From contig CAJUBE010000040.1 of assembly GCA_910584725.1 (NCBI GenBank), positions 1 to 39,667 of the forward strand: 39,667 bases of DNA. The letters run 5' to 3'. The notes beneath the pieces are model-generated. The model searched no databases, had not been told where the DNA came from, and saw nothing but the letters and a program-made list of their open reading frames with translations. Position 1 is the first letter of the stretch. Each line of letters begins with the position of its first letter. The stretch comes from an uncultured Lachnospiraceae bacterium. GTDB taxonomy: Bacteria > Bacillota > Clostridia > Lachnospirales > Lachnospiraceae. The translations under genes were made by a program, and so were the position numbers. Positions 13,205-22,230 of this stretch are shown here, one piece after another.

Positions 13205-13251
13205 AAATGAAATGGGACGGTTGGTTGCTGTCAGGAAAAAGGAGGTATGCT

Positions 13252-15837
13252 ATGAGATTACTTGTGATTGGTGGCGTGGCGGCGGGGACGAAAGCCGCGG
13301 CAAAATTCAAGAGGGTAAACCCGGAGGCGGAGGTGACCATTGTCACAAAAGGCAAGGACATTTCCTACGCGGGATGCGGGCTTCCCTATTATGTGGGCGG
13401 GGCGATCCCGGAGAAGGAGCAGCTGATTGTCAATACGCCGGAGAAATACAGTTCTCTCACCGGCGCCATGGTTTATCCCCAGCGGGAAGTGGTGTCGCTT
13501 GACACTGACGCAAAGAAGGCGGTGGCGAAGAATCTGCGCACGGGCGCGGAAGAGATTTATGAATATGACGCGTGCATCGTGGCGGTGGGGGCTTCCCCGG
13601 TGGTACCGCCTCTGCCGGGCTTAAATCTGCCGGGCGTTTTCGTGATGCGCACGCCGGACGACGCGATTGAAACGAGGGATTACATAGCGGGTGACGACGT
13701 GAAGCGCGCCGTGGTAGTGGGCGGCGGTTTCATCGGACTGGAAGTGGCGGAGAATCTGCTGGAAAAAGGGCTTTCGGTGACGCTGATTGATATGGCGCCC
13801 CAGATCATGCCGGGATTTGATACGGAGATGGCGGCTTACGCGGTGCGGCATCTTGCGAAGAAAGGCATCAAAGTGATGACGTCTACGAAGCTGGAAGGCG
13901 TGACCGGGGACGTGAGAGCGGAAGGGGTGCAGACGGACAAGGGGCTGCTCCCTGCGGACGTGGTGATTCTCTCCATCGGCATCCGCCCGAACACGGGCTT
14001 TTTGCAGGATACCGGGATAGAGATGTTTAAGGGAACGATTCTTGTGGATGACAGGATGGCGACGAACGTGGCGGACGTCTACGCGGCGGGCGACTGCGCT
14101 ATGGTAAAGAACCGTCTCACAGGGGAGAGACAGTGGTCGCCCATGGGTTCCTCCGCCAACATGGAGGGACGCACTCTCGCGCTGGCACTGGGCGGCAGGG
14201 ATGTGGCATATCCGGGCGTGCTTGGGACAGGCGTGGTCAAGCTGCCGGGGCTTTCGGGCGGCAGGACCGGGTTGTCCGAGGAGCAGGCGAAAGCGGCTGG
14301 GTACGAGCCGGTCTGCGTGCTGGCGGTGACGGACGACAAGGCGCACTACTACCCCGACAGCGCGTGGTTTGCAATCAAGCTGGTGGCGGACAAGGCGACG
14401 CACAGGCTGCTTGGCGTACAGGTGCTGGGACCGGGCGCGGTGGATAAGGTGACGGATATCGGCGTGATGGCGGTGACCTTCGGGGCGACGCTAGAACAGA
14501 TGACGTGCTTGGATCTGGCTTACGCGCCGCCGTTCTCCACGGCGATCCATCCGTTTGTGCAGGCGGTACATATGCTGCTGAATAAAATAACGGGCGATAT
14601 GGATAGCTTCACGCCCGCGGAATATCTGGCGGGAGCAGCCGAAGGGTACCGCGTGATCGACGTAAATCCTGCAGGACCGACCATTGCGGGGGCAACTTAC
14701 GTGGATCTGCTCAAGGTAAAGGGCGAGGTGCCGGGACTTTCCAAGGACGAGAAGCTTCTGCTTGTCTGCGCCAAGGGCAAGCGGGCATATCTTCTGCAGA
14801 ACAGGCTGAAACGCTACGGCTACACGAACACGAAGGTGCTGGAGGGCTCCTCCTTCTTCAACGTGGTGAAAGTGGACAGCAAGCCCGGCGTGGTGACGGT
14901 GCCTGCGGAGGAGATTACCCGGGTGAAGGCGCTTGGCTGTCTGCACAATAAGGGGACAGACAATTTTAACGTCCGTGTGATCACGAGAAACGGCAAGATT
15001 ACCACGGCGGAGCACAAAAAGATCGCGGAGGCGGCGGAGCGGTTCGGAAGCGGCGACGTGGTTATGACGACGCGCCTGACCATGGAGATCGTGGGCGTGC
15101 CCTTTGACCAGATCGAGAACATCCGTGCCTTTCTGGCGGAGGAAGGTCTGGAGACTGGCGGAACCGGCTCCAAGGTGCGCCCGGTTGTGGCGTGTAAGGG
15201 AACGACCTGTCAGTATGGGCTGTTAGACTCCTACGCTTTATCCGACAAGATACACGAGCGGTTCTTCCACGGCTACGCGTCCGTGAAGCTGCCGCACAAG
15301 TTTAAGATCGCGGTGGGCGGCTGCCCGAACAACTGTGTGAAGCCGGATCTGAACGATTTCGGCATCGTGGGACAGCGGGTGCCCGCAATTGATCTGGAGA
15401 AGTGCCGGGGCTGTAAGATCTGTCAGGTTTCGCTGGCGTGCCCGGTGGAGGCGTCGCAGGTGGTGGACGGCAAGCTGGTGATCGATCCCGACAAATGTAA
15501 CAACTGCGGACGCTGCGTGGGCAAATGCCCCTTCAAGGCGTCGGAGGAGAGCGTGTACGGCTACCGCATCTACATCGGTGGGCGCTGGGGCAAGAGAGTG
15601 GCGCACGGGCAGAAGCTGGATAAGATATTCCTCGATGAAGAGGAAGTGCTCTCCGTTCTGGAAAAGGCAATCCTGCTGTTCCGCGAGCAGGGCAATACGG
15701 GAGAGCGTTTTGCGGATACGATAAGCAGGCTTGGCTTTGAGAACGTGCAGGCGCAGCTCATGGCGGATGATTTGCTTTCGAGGAAAGAAGCGATTCTCGG
15801 GGCAAAGGTACATCTGAAAGGCGGTGCGACCTGCTAA
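13252..15837 (+). CDS. Multidomain FAD / rhodanese / siroheme / ferredoxin reductase
   Basis: This 861-residue protein starts at ATG 13252 behind AAGGAGG. Residues 1-450 are a CoA-disulfide-reductase-like flavoprotein: dinucleotide motif GGVAAG at 7-12, SYAGCGLPYY with redox Cys42, and a second NAD(P)H loop VVVGGGFIGLEVAEN at about 160-175. Residues about 465-545 are a rhodanese domain with Cys506 (VCAKGKRAY). Residues about 560-710 are the nitrite/sulfite reductase half-repeat and siroheme/4Fe-4S domain, with C648-x4-C653 and C691-x3-C695 (GGCPNNC). C718 begins two ferredoxin motifs (CRGCKIC...ACP, CNNCGRCVGKCP). It should reduce a sulfur or nitrogen oxyanion (sulfite or nitrite) in the cytoplasm, drawing on NAD(P)H. 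The real substrate is not known. The downstream genes make siroheme. Confidence 0.87.
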   Translation: MRLLVIGGVAAGTKAAAKFKRVNPEAEVTIVTKGKDISYAGCGLPYYVGGAIPEKEQLIVNTPEKYSSLTGAMVYPQREVVSLDTDAKKAVAKNLRTGAEEIYEYDACIVAVGASPVVPPLPGLNLPGVFVMRTPDDAIETRDYIAGDDVKRAVVVGGGFIGLEVAENLLEKGLSVTLIDMAPQIMPGFDTEMAAYAVRHLAKKGIKVMTSTKLEGVTGDVRAEGVQTDKGLLPADVVILSIGIRPNTGFLQDTGIEMFKGTILVDDRMATNVADVYAAGDCAMVKNRLTGERQWSPMGSSANMEGRTLALALGGRDVAYPGVLGTGVVKLPGLSGGRTGLSEEQAKAAGYEPVCVLAVTDDKAHYYPDSAWFAIKLVADKATHRLLGVQVLGPGAVDKVTDIGVMAVTFGATLEQMTCLDLAYAPPFSTAIHPFVQAVHMLLNKITGDMDSFTPAEYLAGAAEGYRVIDVNPAGPTIAGATYVDLLKVKGEVPGLSKDEKLLLVCAKGKRAYLLQNRLKRYGYTNTKVLEGSSFFNVVKVDSKPGVVTVPAEEITRVKALGCLHNKGTDNFNVRVITRNGKITTAEHKKIAEAAERFGSGDVVMTTRLTMEIVGVPFDQIENIRAFLAEEGLETGGTGSKVRPVVACKGTTCQYGLLDSYALSDKIHERFFHGYASVKLPHKFKIAVGGCPNNCVKPDLNDFGIVGQRVPAIDLEKCRGCKICQVSLACPVEASQVVDGKLVIDPDKCNNCGRCVGKCPFKASEESVYGYRIYIGGRWGKRVAHGQKLDKIFLDEEEVLSVLEKAILLFREQGNTGERFADTISRLGFENVQAQLMADDLLSRKEAILGAKVHLKGGATC

Positions 15838-15849
15838 TGAGGATAGGAA

Positions 15850-15889
15850 GTGATATTCAGACATCTGATACATGGTGTCTGCGTATCAC
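15850..15889. repeat. Inverted repeat between the reductase gene and hemA
   Basis: GTGATA-TT-CAGACA pairs with TGTCTG-CG-TATCAC around a 12-base loop. No T tract follows. It may be an RNA processing or partial termination site that adjusts expression of hemA and later genes. Confidence 0.5.
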
Positions 15890-15968
15890 TATGTTATGCT
15901 TAGGAAGAATGACCGGCTTGGTCAAATTCTCCGGCTGAAGATGTTATGAGGAGTAAGCGGCAGAAAAA

Positions 15969-17090
15969 ATGGAGTGTATCAGTATCAGTCATAAAACGGC
16001 GGATTCCGGGGAGCGAGAAAAGTTTTATATCCCGAAAGAGAAGACAGGCGATTTCCTGCAAAAAATCCGGGCGGTTACGGGGGCGGAACAGTGTGTGCTG
16101 CTCTCCACCTGCAACCGCACGGAAATTTATGTGTCGGGGGAGGAAAATCGTTTCCGTGAATTGGAGAAAGCCCTCGAAATGATTTCAGGAAGCGATGGGG
16201 AACAGATCAGAAGTCTTGCCAGAAGGTATCAGGGCAGGAGGGCATTACACCATCTTTTCCGCGTGGTGTGCGGTATGGAGTCCATGGTCATCGGGGAGGA
16301 CGAAATTCTTGGGCAGACGCGGGAAGCTTATCTTTACGCAAAGGAAGCCGAGCATACCGGGTATGAGTTGAATACGATTTTTCAGGCGGCGCTCGCCTGC
16401 GCCAAACGGGTGAAGACGGAGACGATGATCTCCAGGACGGCGGTTTCTGTGGCGACTCTGGCAGTCAATGAAGTAGCGCATCTGCCGATACCTCGTAAGA
16501 CGGTGCTGCTGATGGGCGGCAGCGGACAAATGGGCAGTATTATACTGAAGAATCTGCTCAGTCAGAAAAATGTCCGTGTCATCGCTACGGTGCGGTCGCA
16601 CAAAGGCATCTGCCAAAGCGGCGGTGAGCAGGTGGAACATGTGGATTATCAGAACCGCTACGCTGCCTTGGAGGAGGCGGATGCCATTATTTCGGCAACC
16701 GCCAGCCCCCACTATACGCTGACGGCGGGGCGGGTCAGGGAGGCGGTACGGACGCAGAAGGAACGGCTCTTCCTCGACATATCCATGCCGCCGGATCTGG
16801 ATGCGGAGATCGGGCAACTGGCGCATTGCCGTCTGGTGGCTCTGGATGATATCAAAAAACTGGCGGCGGAGAACAACAGGCGCAAGCAGCAGGCATTTGC
16901 GGACGCGGAGGAGATTCTGGAGGAGGAGCTGGAAAAGCTCTGTAAAGCGCTGGCGTTCCACCGGTTTACCGAGGCTGATGTGCATTGGAAGGAGCGGTAC
17001 GCGGACTGTTCGGCGGAAAAACTGCTCTATCTGCTGCGGGACGGGCTGGACAGCGATTCCTTCGCGGCGGTTCTGAAGGCATTGACGTAG
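15969..17090 (+). CDS. hemA: Glutamyl-tRNA reductase
   Basis: This 373-residue protein starts at ATG 15969. GAGGAG is rather far (15 bases). Catalytic Cys48 lies in LLSTCNRTEIY, followed by HHLFRVVCGMESMVIGEDEI, the most conserved block of the family, and an NADPH-binding segment VLLMGGSGQMGSIIL. Length is slightly short of the 400-450 of many bacterial HemA, mainly in the C-terminal dimerisation part. HemA reduces glutamyl-tRNA(Glu) to glutamate-1-semialdehyde, the first committed step of tetrapyrrole synthesis. HemL, which uses the product, is encoded at the end of the same cluster. Confidence 0.95.
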   Translation: MECISISHKTADSGEREKFYIPKEKTGDFLQKIRAVTGAEQCVLLSTCNRTEIYVSGEENRFRELEKALEMISGSDGEQIRSLARRYQGRRALHHLFRVVCGMESMVIGEDEILGQTREAYLYAKEAEHTGYELNTIFQAALACAKRVKTETMISRTAVSVATLAVNEVAHLPIPRKTVLLMGGSGQMGSIILKNLLSQKNVRVIATVRSHKGICQSGGEQVEHVDYQNRYAALEEADAIISATASPHYTLTAGRVREAVRTQKERLFLDISMPPDLDAEIGQLAHCRLVALDDIKKLAAENNRRKQQAFADAEEILEEELEKLCKALAFHRFTEADVHWKERYADCSAEKLLYLLRDGLDSDSFAAVLKALT

Positions 17091-17237
17091 CTGCTTGCGC
17101 CGGGTTGTAGTCATTCACACCGGTTAGTTGTAAATGCGTGCGAAATTTGCCGTGAGTGTGAATTGTGAGATTGCCCATGGCATTGAGCGGGACTGGCAAT
17201 ACTTTGACTGATGTAGTCATATAAGAGGAGCGTTCGC

Positions 17238-17918
17238 ATGGGATATTTTCCTTTCTTTATAGAGTTAGAAGGCAAGCGAGGCGTGATTGTGGGCGGCGGA
17301 ACGGTGGCGGCAAGAAAAGTGGAGAAACTGCTCGCGTTCGGACCGGAACTGACGGTGATTGCGCCTAATATAGAGGCATGTGTGAAGACACAGGGGGAGC
17401 TGCTGCAAAAGGACGCGGCGGGTTCCCTTCGTTTTGAGGAACGCTTTTTTCGGATGGAGGATCTGGACGGCGCGGATTTTGTGATTGCGGCCACGGACGA
17501 TGCGGCGCTGAACGGAGAGATTGCGGATTACTGTAAAGTGCGGCGGATCCCGGTCAATGTGGCGGACGACGGGGAAAAATGCACGTTTTTCTTTCCCGCG
17601 CTCATCAAGGACGGACCGCTTACCGTGGGGATTTCCACAGACGGGAAAAGCCCGTTTGCGGCGTCGTGGGTGCGGCGGGAGATTGCGGAAATGCTGCCGG
17701 AGTCAATCGGAGAAACGATTGACTTATTAGGTCAAGTCCGCCCTGTGGTATTGGAATTGGAAGCGGAGGAAAAAGACAGGAAAAAGCTGTTTGAGCAGCT
17801 GTTTTTCTACTGTATGGAATGTTCGGAGAGGGAAAAGAACGTAACTGCGGAGGAATTGACTAATCTGGTTAAGACCGGATGGAAAAAATATTTAACCCAG
17901 GGGACGTCTGAAAAGTAA
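17238..17918 (+). CDS. Precorrin-2 dehydrogenase / sirohydrochlorin ferrochelatase (CysG N-terminal type)
   Basis: This 226-residue protein starts at ATG 17238 behind AAGAGGAG. MGYFPFFIELEGKRGVIVGG then GTVAARKVEKLL is the NAD-binding signature of Met8p/CysG-B proteins, and VNVADDGEKCTFFFPALIKD, GISTDGKSPFAASWVR are the active-site segments, including the Asp-containing NVADD loop. It oxidises precorrin-2 to sirohydrochlorin with NAD+ and probably inserts Fe2+ to give siroheme. Its product is the cofactor expected in the reductase at 13252. Gene names differ between organisms (cysG N-terminal part, ylnF, sirC), so none is given. Confidence 0.92.
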   Translation: MGYFPFFIELEGKRGVIVGGGTVAARKVEKLLAFGPELTVIAPNIEACVKTQGELLQKDAAGSLRFEERFFRMEDLDGADFVIAATDDAALNGEIADYCKVRRIPVNVADDGEKCTFFFPALIKDGPLTVGISTDGKSPFAASWVRREIAEMLPESIGETIDLLGQVRPVVLELEAEEKDRKKLFEQLFFYCMECSEREKNVTAEELTNLVKTGWKKYLTQGTSEK

Positions 17919-18046
17919 TATTTCAAGTGTGGTATGAAGGATAGGCGGCTTAGAATTGGGGACAGGCGGCGGTTTCCAAATGGGAACGGGGACGGCGCGC
18001 CTGATTTGTGGCAAATAATAAAGTCAGAGGAAGGAATGCCGGAAAC

Positions 18047-19246
18047 ATGGACAAAATCAGAATTGGCACCAGAGGGAGCAAACTGGCTTTGCGACAGGCG
18101 GCGCTTGTGCAGGAAGCCCTGGTTCGGGCGTGCGGCGGCGTAGTGACTGAGTTGGTCATTTTGCGCACCAGGGGAGACCGGATTCAGGATAGGCCGCTTT
18201 CGGCGCTTGGTGACAAGGGGGTGTTTGCTTCGGAGCTGGAGCAGGCGCTGCTTGCCGGGCAGATTGATCTGGCGGTGCATTCCGCGAAGGATCTGCCCAT
18301 GAGGCTGGCGGAAGGGCTGGCCATTGCGGCCGTTTTGCCAAGGGCCGATGTACGGGACGCGCTTGTGGTGCCGAAGGGAGGCAGAGTACCGGTTTTGCGG
18401 CAGAATTTATATGAGGAACGCGAATTGGTGAGGGTAGAAGATACGGAGAAGAAAGACCGGACGGAATCGAGAGCAGGGCGGGAAGCCTGCCGGGGATGCG
18501 AAGGCAGGCAGGCAGAAGAGAGTACGGCGCGGGCAATGCCGGGAGACAGCAGCCAAATATTCCGCCTTGGTACCGGCAGCAGGCGGCGGCAGCTCCTCGC
18601 CGGAAAAATCTGGGGGAACGTAATCTGTGAGGAAATTCGCGGCAATGTGGACACCAGGCTTCGCAAACTGCAGGAGGGTCGTTACGATGGCATTATTCTG
18701 GCGAAGGCGGGACTGGATCGGCTGGGAATAGGGTCTGACAGGGAAGAGGCCTTTGACTTTTATCCGCTCTCCCCGGAAGTGTTTCTGCCTGCGGCCTGTC
18801 AGGGTATCATAGCGGTGGAGACGGTGGAGGGCTCCCTGGCGGCCGGAATCTGCAAGGAGATTTCGGATGCGGAGACAGAACTTTGCTATGCGGTTGAGCG
18901 GGAGGCGCTGGCGCAGCTTTCGGCGGACTGCAGCGAGGCAGCGGCGGCGTGGTGCAGGCGTGTATCGCCGGATCAAGAAGCATACACGGTATCGGCGCCG
19001 GTGCAGGATAGACCGCCGGTACGGCAGTTGTCAGCGTGGCGTCCGGAATCGGCTTATGCAGCCTTGGCATATGTGCCGGAAACAGCATGTCCGGAAGAGC
19101 GCATATTGCTGGATGTCATGTATGCGGATCGACGGGTCAGCATGACCGGACCGGTCAGTGCGGTGGAAGGCAGACGGCTGGCGCGATGTGCGGCGCAGGA
19201 AGTAAAAAGCCAGAAGGAAAAGGCGGTGTGCAGTCAAAATCAGTGA
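18047..19246 (+). CDS. hemC: Hydroxymethylbilane synthase with insertion
   Basis: This 399-residue protein starts at ATG 18047 (GAGGAAGG 12 bases upstream). IRIGTRGSKLALRQA (residues 4-18) and HSAKDLP (catalytic Asp82) are family marks, and Cys295 in LSADCSE should hold the dipyrromethane cofactor. It polymerises four porphobilinogens to hydroxymethylbilane. The family norm is about 300-315 residues, so about 90 are extra. A charged stretch at about 117-170 (ERELVRVEDTEKKDRTESRA...) sits between DALVVPKGG and FRLGTGSRRRQL, and the C-terminal domain after Cys295 is also longer and Pro/Arg/Ala rich. Active-site blocks remain intact. An in-frame ATG does not lie upstream with a better site. Confidence 0.93.
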   Translation: MDKIRIGTRGSKLALRQAALVQEALVRACGGVVTELVILRTRGDRIQDRPLSALGDKGVFASELEQALLAGQIDLAVHSAKDLPMRLAEGLAIAAVLPRADVRDALVVPKGGRVPVLRQNLYEERELVRVEDTEKKDRTESRAGREACRGCEGRQAEESTARAMPGDSSQIFRLGTGSRRRQLLAGKIWGNVICEEIRGNVDTRLRKLQEGRYDGIILAKAGLDRLGIGSDREEAFDFYPLSPEVFLPAACQGIIAVETVEGSLAAGICKEISDAETELCYAVEREALAQLSADCSEAAAAWCRRVSPDQEAYTVSAPVQDRPPVRQLSAWRPESAYAALAYVPETACPEERILLDVMYADRRVSMTGPVSAVEGRRLARCAAQEVKSQKEKAVCSQNQ

Positions 19247-19376
19247 AATACCCCGAAGCAAGCTACGGGGCATTATAGCTTAAATGCGCAGCAAGCTGCG
19301 GGGTATTAAACCCTCGCGGCAGTCGCCAAATGCCTGCAAGTAGTCACTTGGCTCGTTGCTTGCGGGAATAAAGGAA
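19247..19376. repeat. Intergenic inverted-repeat element
   Basis: AATACCCC (19247-19254) pairs with GGGGTATT (19300-19307). Inside are two smaller hairpins, CCCCG...CGGGG (19251-19270) and GCAGC-AA-GCTGC (19289-19300). Further pairing CCGCAAGCAA-type extends to about 19376. It breaks the otherwise tight heme operon between hemC and cobA-hemD. The form suggests a dispersed intergenic repeat, and its presence elsewhere in the genome is not shown here. Confidence 0.5.
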
Positions 19377-19465
19377 CAGGAAAATAAACGGCGGGTGTGC
19401 AGATTATAAAGGAAACATAGTTATAAATCAGCAGACTGGCTGTGGAATTAGGGAGAAGGGTGAGA

Positions 19466-21289
19466 TTGAGCGCGGGGAAGGTATATCTGGTGGGCGGTGG
19501 CTGCGGCGACGCGGAACTTGTGACGCTGAAAGCAATAAAGGCTCTGCAGAAATGTGACACGGTGGTCTATGACAGTCTGGTGTCCGAGGAGCTTCTGCAG
19601 TGGACGAGATCGGATTGTGAGAGAATCTATGTGGGAAAACGATACCAATGCCACAGCAAGGGACAGCTTGAAATCAACGCTCTTCTCATAAAAAAAGCGC
19701 GGGAAGGAAAAACGGTGGTGCGCCTGAAGGGCGGCGACCCCTATGTGTTCGGCAGAGGCGGGGAAGAATTTATCGCGCTGAGGGACGCGGGCATCCGCTG
19801 TGAGGTGATTCCCGGCATTACATCGGCCATCGCGGTTCCGACGGCGGCCGGGATTCCCGTGACCCACAGGGGGCTTTCGGACAGCGTGACGGTGGTGACG
19901 GGAACGGCGGCAAAGACAGGCGGCGGAGAGGAACTGCAGCTGGATTTTCACACGCTGGCACAGCTTAAGGGAACGCTTGTGATCCTGATGGGGATGCATC
20001 ATCTGGCGGAGATTGTGGTTGGGCTGCTGGCGGCGGGCAAGGACAGACTTACGCCCTGCGCTGTTATTATGGAAGGAACGACGGAGAGACAGAAAGTGGT
20101 GAGAGCGCCGCTTTTTGAACTGCCAGCGCGGGCGGCGGATCGGGGGATTACCTCCCCGGCGGTGATCGTGGTCGGCGCGGTGGCGAAGCTGGAACTCATC
20201 ATGGCGGGAGAAGGAAAAACAGAGGCAGAGCGGGAAACTTTCATTCACTTTGAGAAGACAGAAACGAACGGAGCGGAAAGGAAAGGAAAGAAAACTGCGG
20301 AGGCGGAAGGTAAGGAATCATACGGTGCAGAGAGTGGGAGGAAAGCGGCGGATTGTATGGAGAAAGGGGTGTATGACATGCCCCTTTCTGGAATCACCGT
20401 CGGCGTGACCGGGACGGCGCATTTTGCGGACAGGCTGTCCGGCGTGCTCCGGGAAAAGGGCGCGCAGCCGTGGGATATGCAGTTTATGGAAATCATGCCG
20501 ACGCAGGAGCCACTGCCGGATTTCACGGATTATGGATGGCTTGTCTTTACCAGTCCCAACGGGGTGAGGGTTTTTCTGGATAAAATGCGGTGGGAACGGC
20601 GGGACTTGAGAATGCTTGCCGATAAGAAAATCGCGGTGATCGGCCCGGGGACGGCGCTGGCGCTCCAAGAGGCCGGGATTTACGAGGATTACATGCCGCA
20701 GGTCTATGACGCGGCACATTTGGCAGGGGGACTTGCGGACATGCTCACAGCAGGTCGGGCGCAGGTCGGATATGACGGCACGGAAGCATGCAGGGATGCG
20801 GGGAAGAAATGTGCGGGCGGAGACGAAGAGGGCGGCAGCGCCGAAGCTACGGGCACAGGCGGAAAGTGCCGGAGAATGGACAGCGTGCGGCACTCCGTGC
20901 TGCTCCTGCGCGCAAAGCAGGGGAGCGATATTCTGCCGTATACCTTCCGAAAGCGAGGTATTCCATATGCGGAATATCCCCTTTATGAGCTGGGTGTGCA
21001 GGAGGAAAAACGGGACGCGGTGATCACAAAGGAGCCGGATTACCTTGTGTTTGGCTCCGCCATGGGCGCAAAGGCTTATTTTGAGGAAATGGAGAGGAGA
21101 GGCGCTCGGAACACGAAGAGCCGCTATGTGTGCATCGGAGAACAGTGCGCAAAGGAAGTGCGAAAGTATGTGACGGATCCTCCCCTGATTGCGGAGAAAG
21201 CGGATGTGGGCGCCATTGTTGACTGCCTGTGCAATGCTGTTGCTTACAGTAGAAAGGAAGAGAAACCATGTATCGATTCAGAAGATTGA
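19466..21289 (+). CDS. cobA-hemD: Uroporphyrinogen-III C-methyltransferase / uroporphyrinogen-III synthase fusion
   Basis: It is read from TTG 19466, which has GGAGAAGG six bases before it. GTG at 19460 or 19442 is possible. Residues 1-245 are the SAM-dependent methyltransferase: VYLVGGGCGDAELVTLKA, VVRLKGGDPYVFGRGGEE, and VIPGITSAIAVPTAAGIPVT are its signatures. A highly charged linker of about 55 residues follows (GEGKTEAERE...). From about 305 (GITVGVTGTAHFADRLSGVL) comes HemD, which includes WLVFTSPNGVRVF. HemD has an extra Gly/Glu-rich insert near 440-475. HemD closes hydroxymethylbilane to uroporphyrinogen III, and CobA dimethylates it to precorrin-2, so a fusion channels both steps. 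It overlaps hemB by 22 bases. Confidence 0.93.
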   Translation: MSAGKVYLVGGGCGDAELVTLKAIKALQKCDTVVYDSLVSEELLQWTRSDCERIYVGKRYQCHSKGQLEINALLIKKAREGKTVVRLKGGDPYVFGRGGEEFIALRDAGIRCEVIPGITSAIAVPTAAGIPVTHRGLSDSVTVVTGTAAKTGGGEELQLDFHTLAQLKGTLVILMGMHHLAEIVVGLLAAGKDRLTPCAVIMEGTTERQKVVRAPLFELPARAADRGITSPAVIVVGAVAKLELIMAGEGKTEAERETFIHFEKTETNGAERKGKKTAEAEGKESYGAESGRKAADCMEKGVYDMPLSGITVGVTGTAHFADRLSGVLREKGAQPWDMQFMEIMPTQEPLPDFTDYGWLVFTSPNGVRVFLDKMRWERRDLRMLADKKIAVIGPGTALALQEAGIYEDYMPQVYDAAHLAGGLADMLTAGRAQVGYDGTEACRDAGKKCAGGDEEGGSAEATGTGGKCRRMDSVRHSVLLLRAKQGSDILPYTFRKRGIPYAEYPLYELGVQEEKRDAVITKEPDYLVFGSAMGAKAYFEEMERRGARNTKSRYVCIGEQCAKEVRKYVTDPPLIAEKADVGAIVDCLCNAVAYSRKEEKPCIDSED

Positions 21290-22230
21290 GAAGGGATGAG
21301 AGAATCCGCGCTGTGATGCAGGAGACGAGACTGCATCCTAAGGATTTTATCTATCCGATTTTTGTGACAGAGGGGGAAAACGTGAAGAATCCGGTGGAAT
21401 CCATGCCGGGAGTTTTTCAATACTCCATCGACTGTCTGGATGAAATTTTAGACCGGGTGAGAGAGACGGGCATCGGGGGCGTTATGCTTTTCGGCATTCC
21501 TGCACACAAAGATCCGCAGGGGAGCCAGGCCTATGCTTCCGACGGCGTCACCCAGAGGGCGGTCCGCCATATTAAGGAGAAGTACCCGGAAATCTATATC
21601 GTGGTGGATGTGTGCCTGTGTGAATACACTTCCCACGGGCATTGCGGGATGGTACGCGGGGAGGAGATTCTCAATGACGAGACGCTGCCGTATCTGGTGA
21701 AGATGGCGGTGAGCCTTGCAGAAGCGGGAGCGGATATGGTGGCTCCTTCTGATATGATGGACGGCCGGGTGGCGGCCATACGGGAGGGGCTCGATCAGGC
21801 GGGATTTGCCCAGACGCCGATTATGGCTTACAGCGCGAAATTTGCCTCCGCCTACTATGGGCCGTTCCGGGATGCGGCGCAGTCGGCACCGGGATTCGGT
21901 GACCGCAAAAGCTACCAGATGGATTTTGCCAACGGGCAGGAGGCGCTGCGGGAAATCCGCGCGGACATAGAGGAGGGGGCGGACATTGTGATGGTGAAAC
22001 CTGCCCTTGCCTATCTGGACGTCTTAAAGGAGGCGGCGCTCACCTTTGACATGCCTCTTGCGGTGTACAATGTGAGCGGGGAGTACGCCATGGTAAAGGC
22101 GGCGGCAGAGAGAGGGTGGATCGACGAGAGAAGGATTGTGTCAGAGAATCTCACGGCAATGAAGCGCGCGGGCGCCAGGATCATCATTACCTATCACGCC
22201 TTGGAGGCAGTAGAATGGGGGATCGTATGA
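21268..22230 (+). CDS. hemB: Porphobilinogen synthase (delta-aminolevulinic acid dehydratase)
   Basis: This 320-residue protein starts at ATG 21268 (AAAGGAAGAG upstream), overlapping cobA-hemD. VDVCLCEYTSHGHCG is the cysteine zinc-binding motif of the Zn-type enzyme, and MAYSAKFASAYYGPFRDA and DIVMVKPALAYLDVL carry the two catalytic Schiff-base lysines. Length equals the family norm (about 320-330). It condenses two delta-aminolevulinates to porphobilinogen. Its TGA is overlapped by the hemL start region. Confidence 0.97.
   Translation: MYRFRRLRRDERIRAVMQETRLHPKDFIYPIFVTEGENVKNPVESMPGVFQYSIDCLDEILDRVRETGIGGVMLFGIPAHKDPQGSQAYASDGVTQRAVRHIKEKYPEIYIVVDVCLCEYTSHGHCGMVRGEEILNDETLPYLVKMAVSLAEAGADMVAPSDMMDGRVAAIREGLDQAGFAQTPIMAYSAKFASAYYGPFRDAAQSAPGFGDRKSYQMDFANGQEALREIRADIEEGADIVMVKPALAYLDVLKEAALTFDMPLAVYNVSGEYAMVKAAAERGWIDERRIVSENLTAMKRAGARIIITYHALEAVEWGIV

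Noticed and set aside
13621..14403. Long minus-strand frame of 260 residues inside the reductase gene
   Set aside because: It is a high-GC shadow of the strongly supported plus-strand reductase; His/Arg-rich composition, no ribosome site.
15838..15968. A cobalamin or heme-responsive riboswitch before hemA
   Set aside because: Only a simple inverted repeat is present; the conserved B12-box type core was not found.
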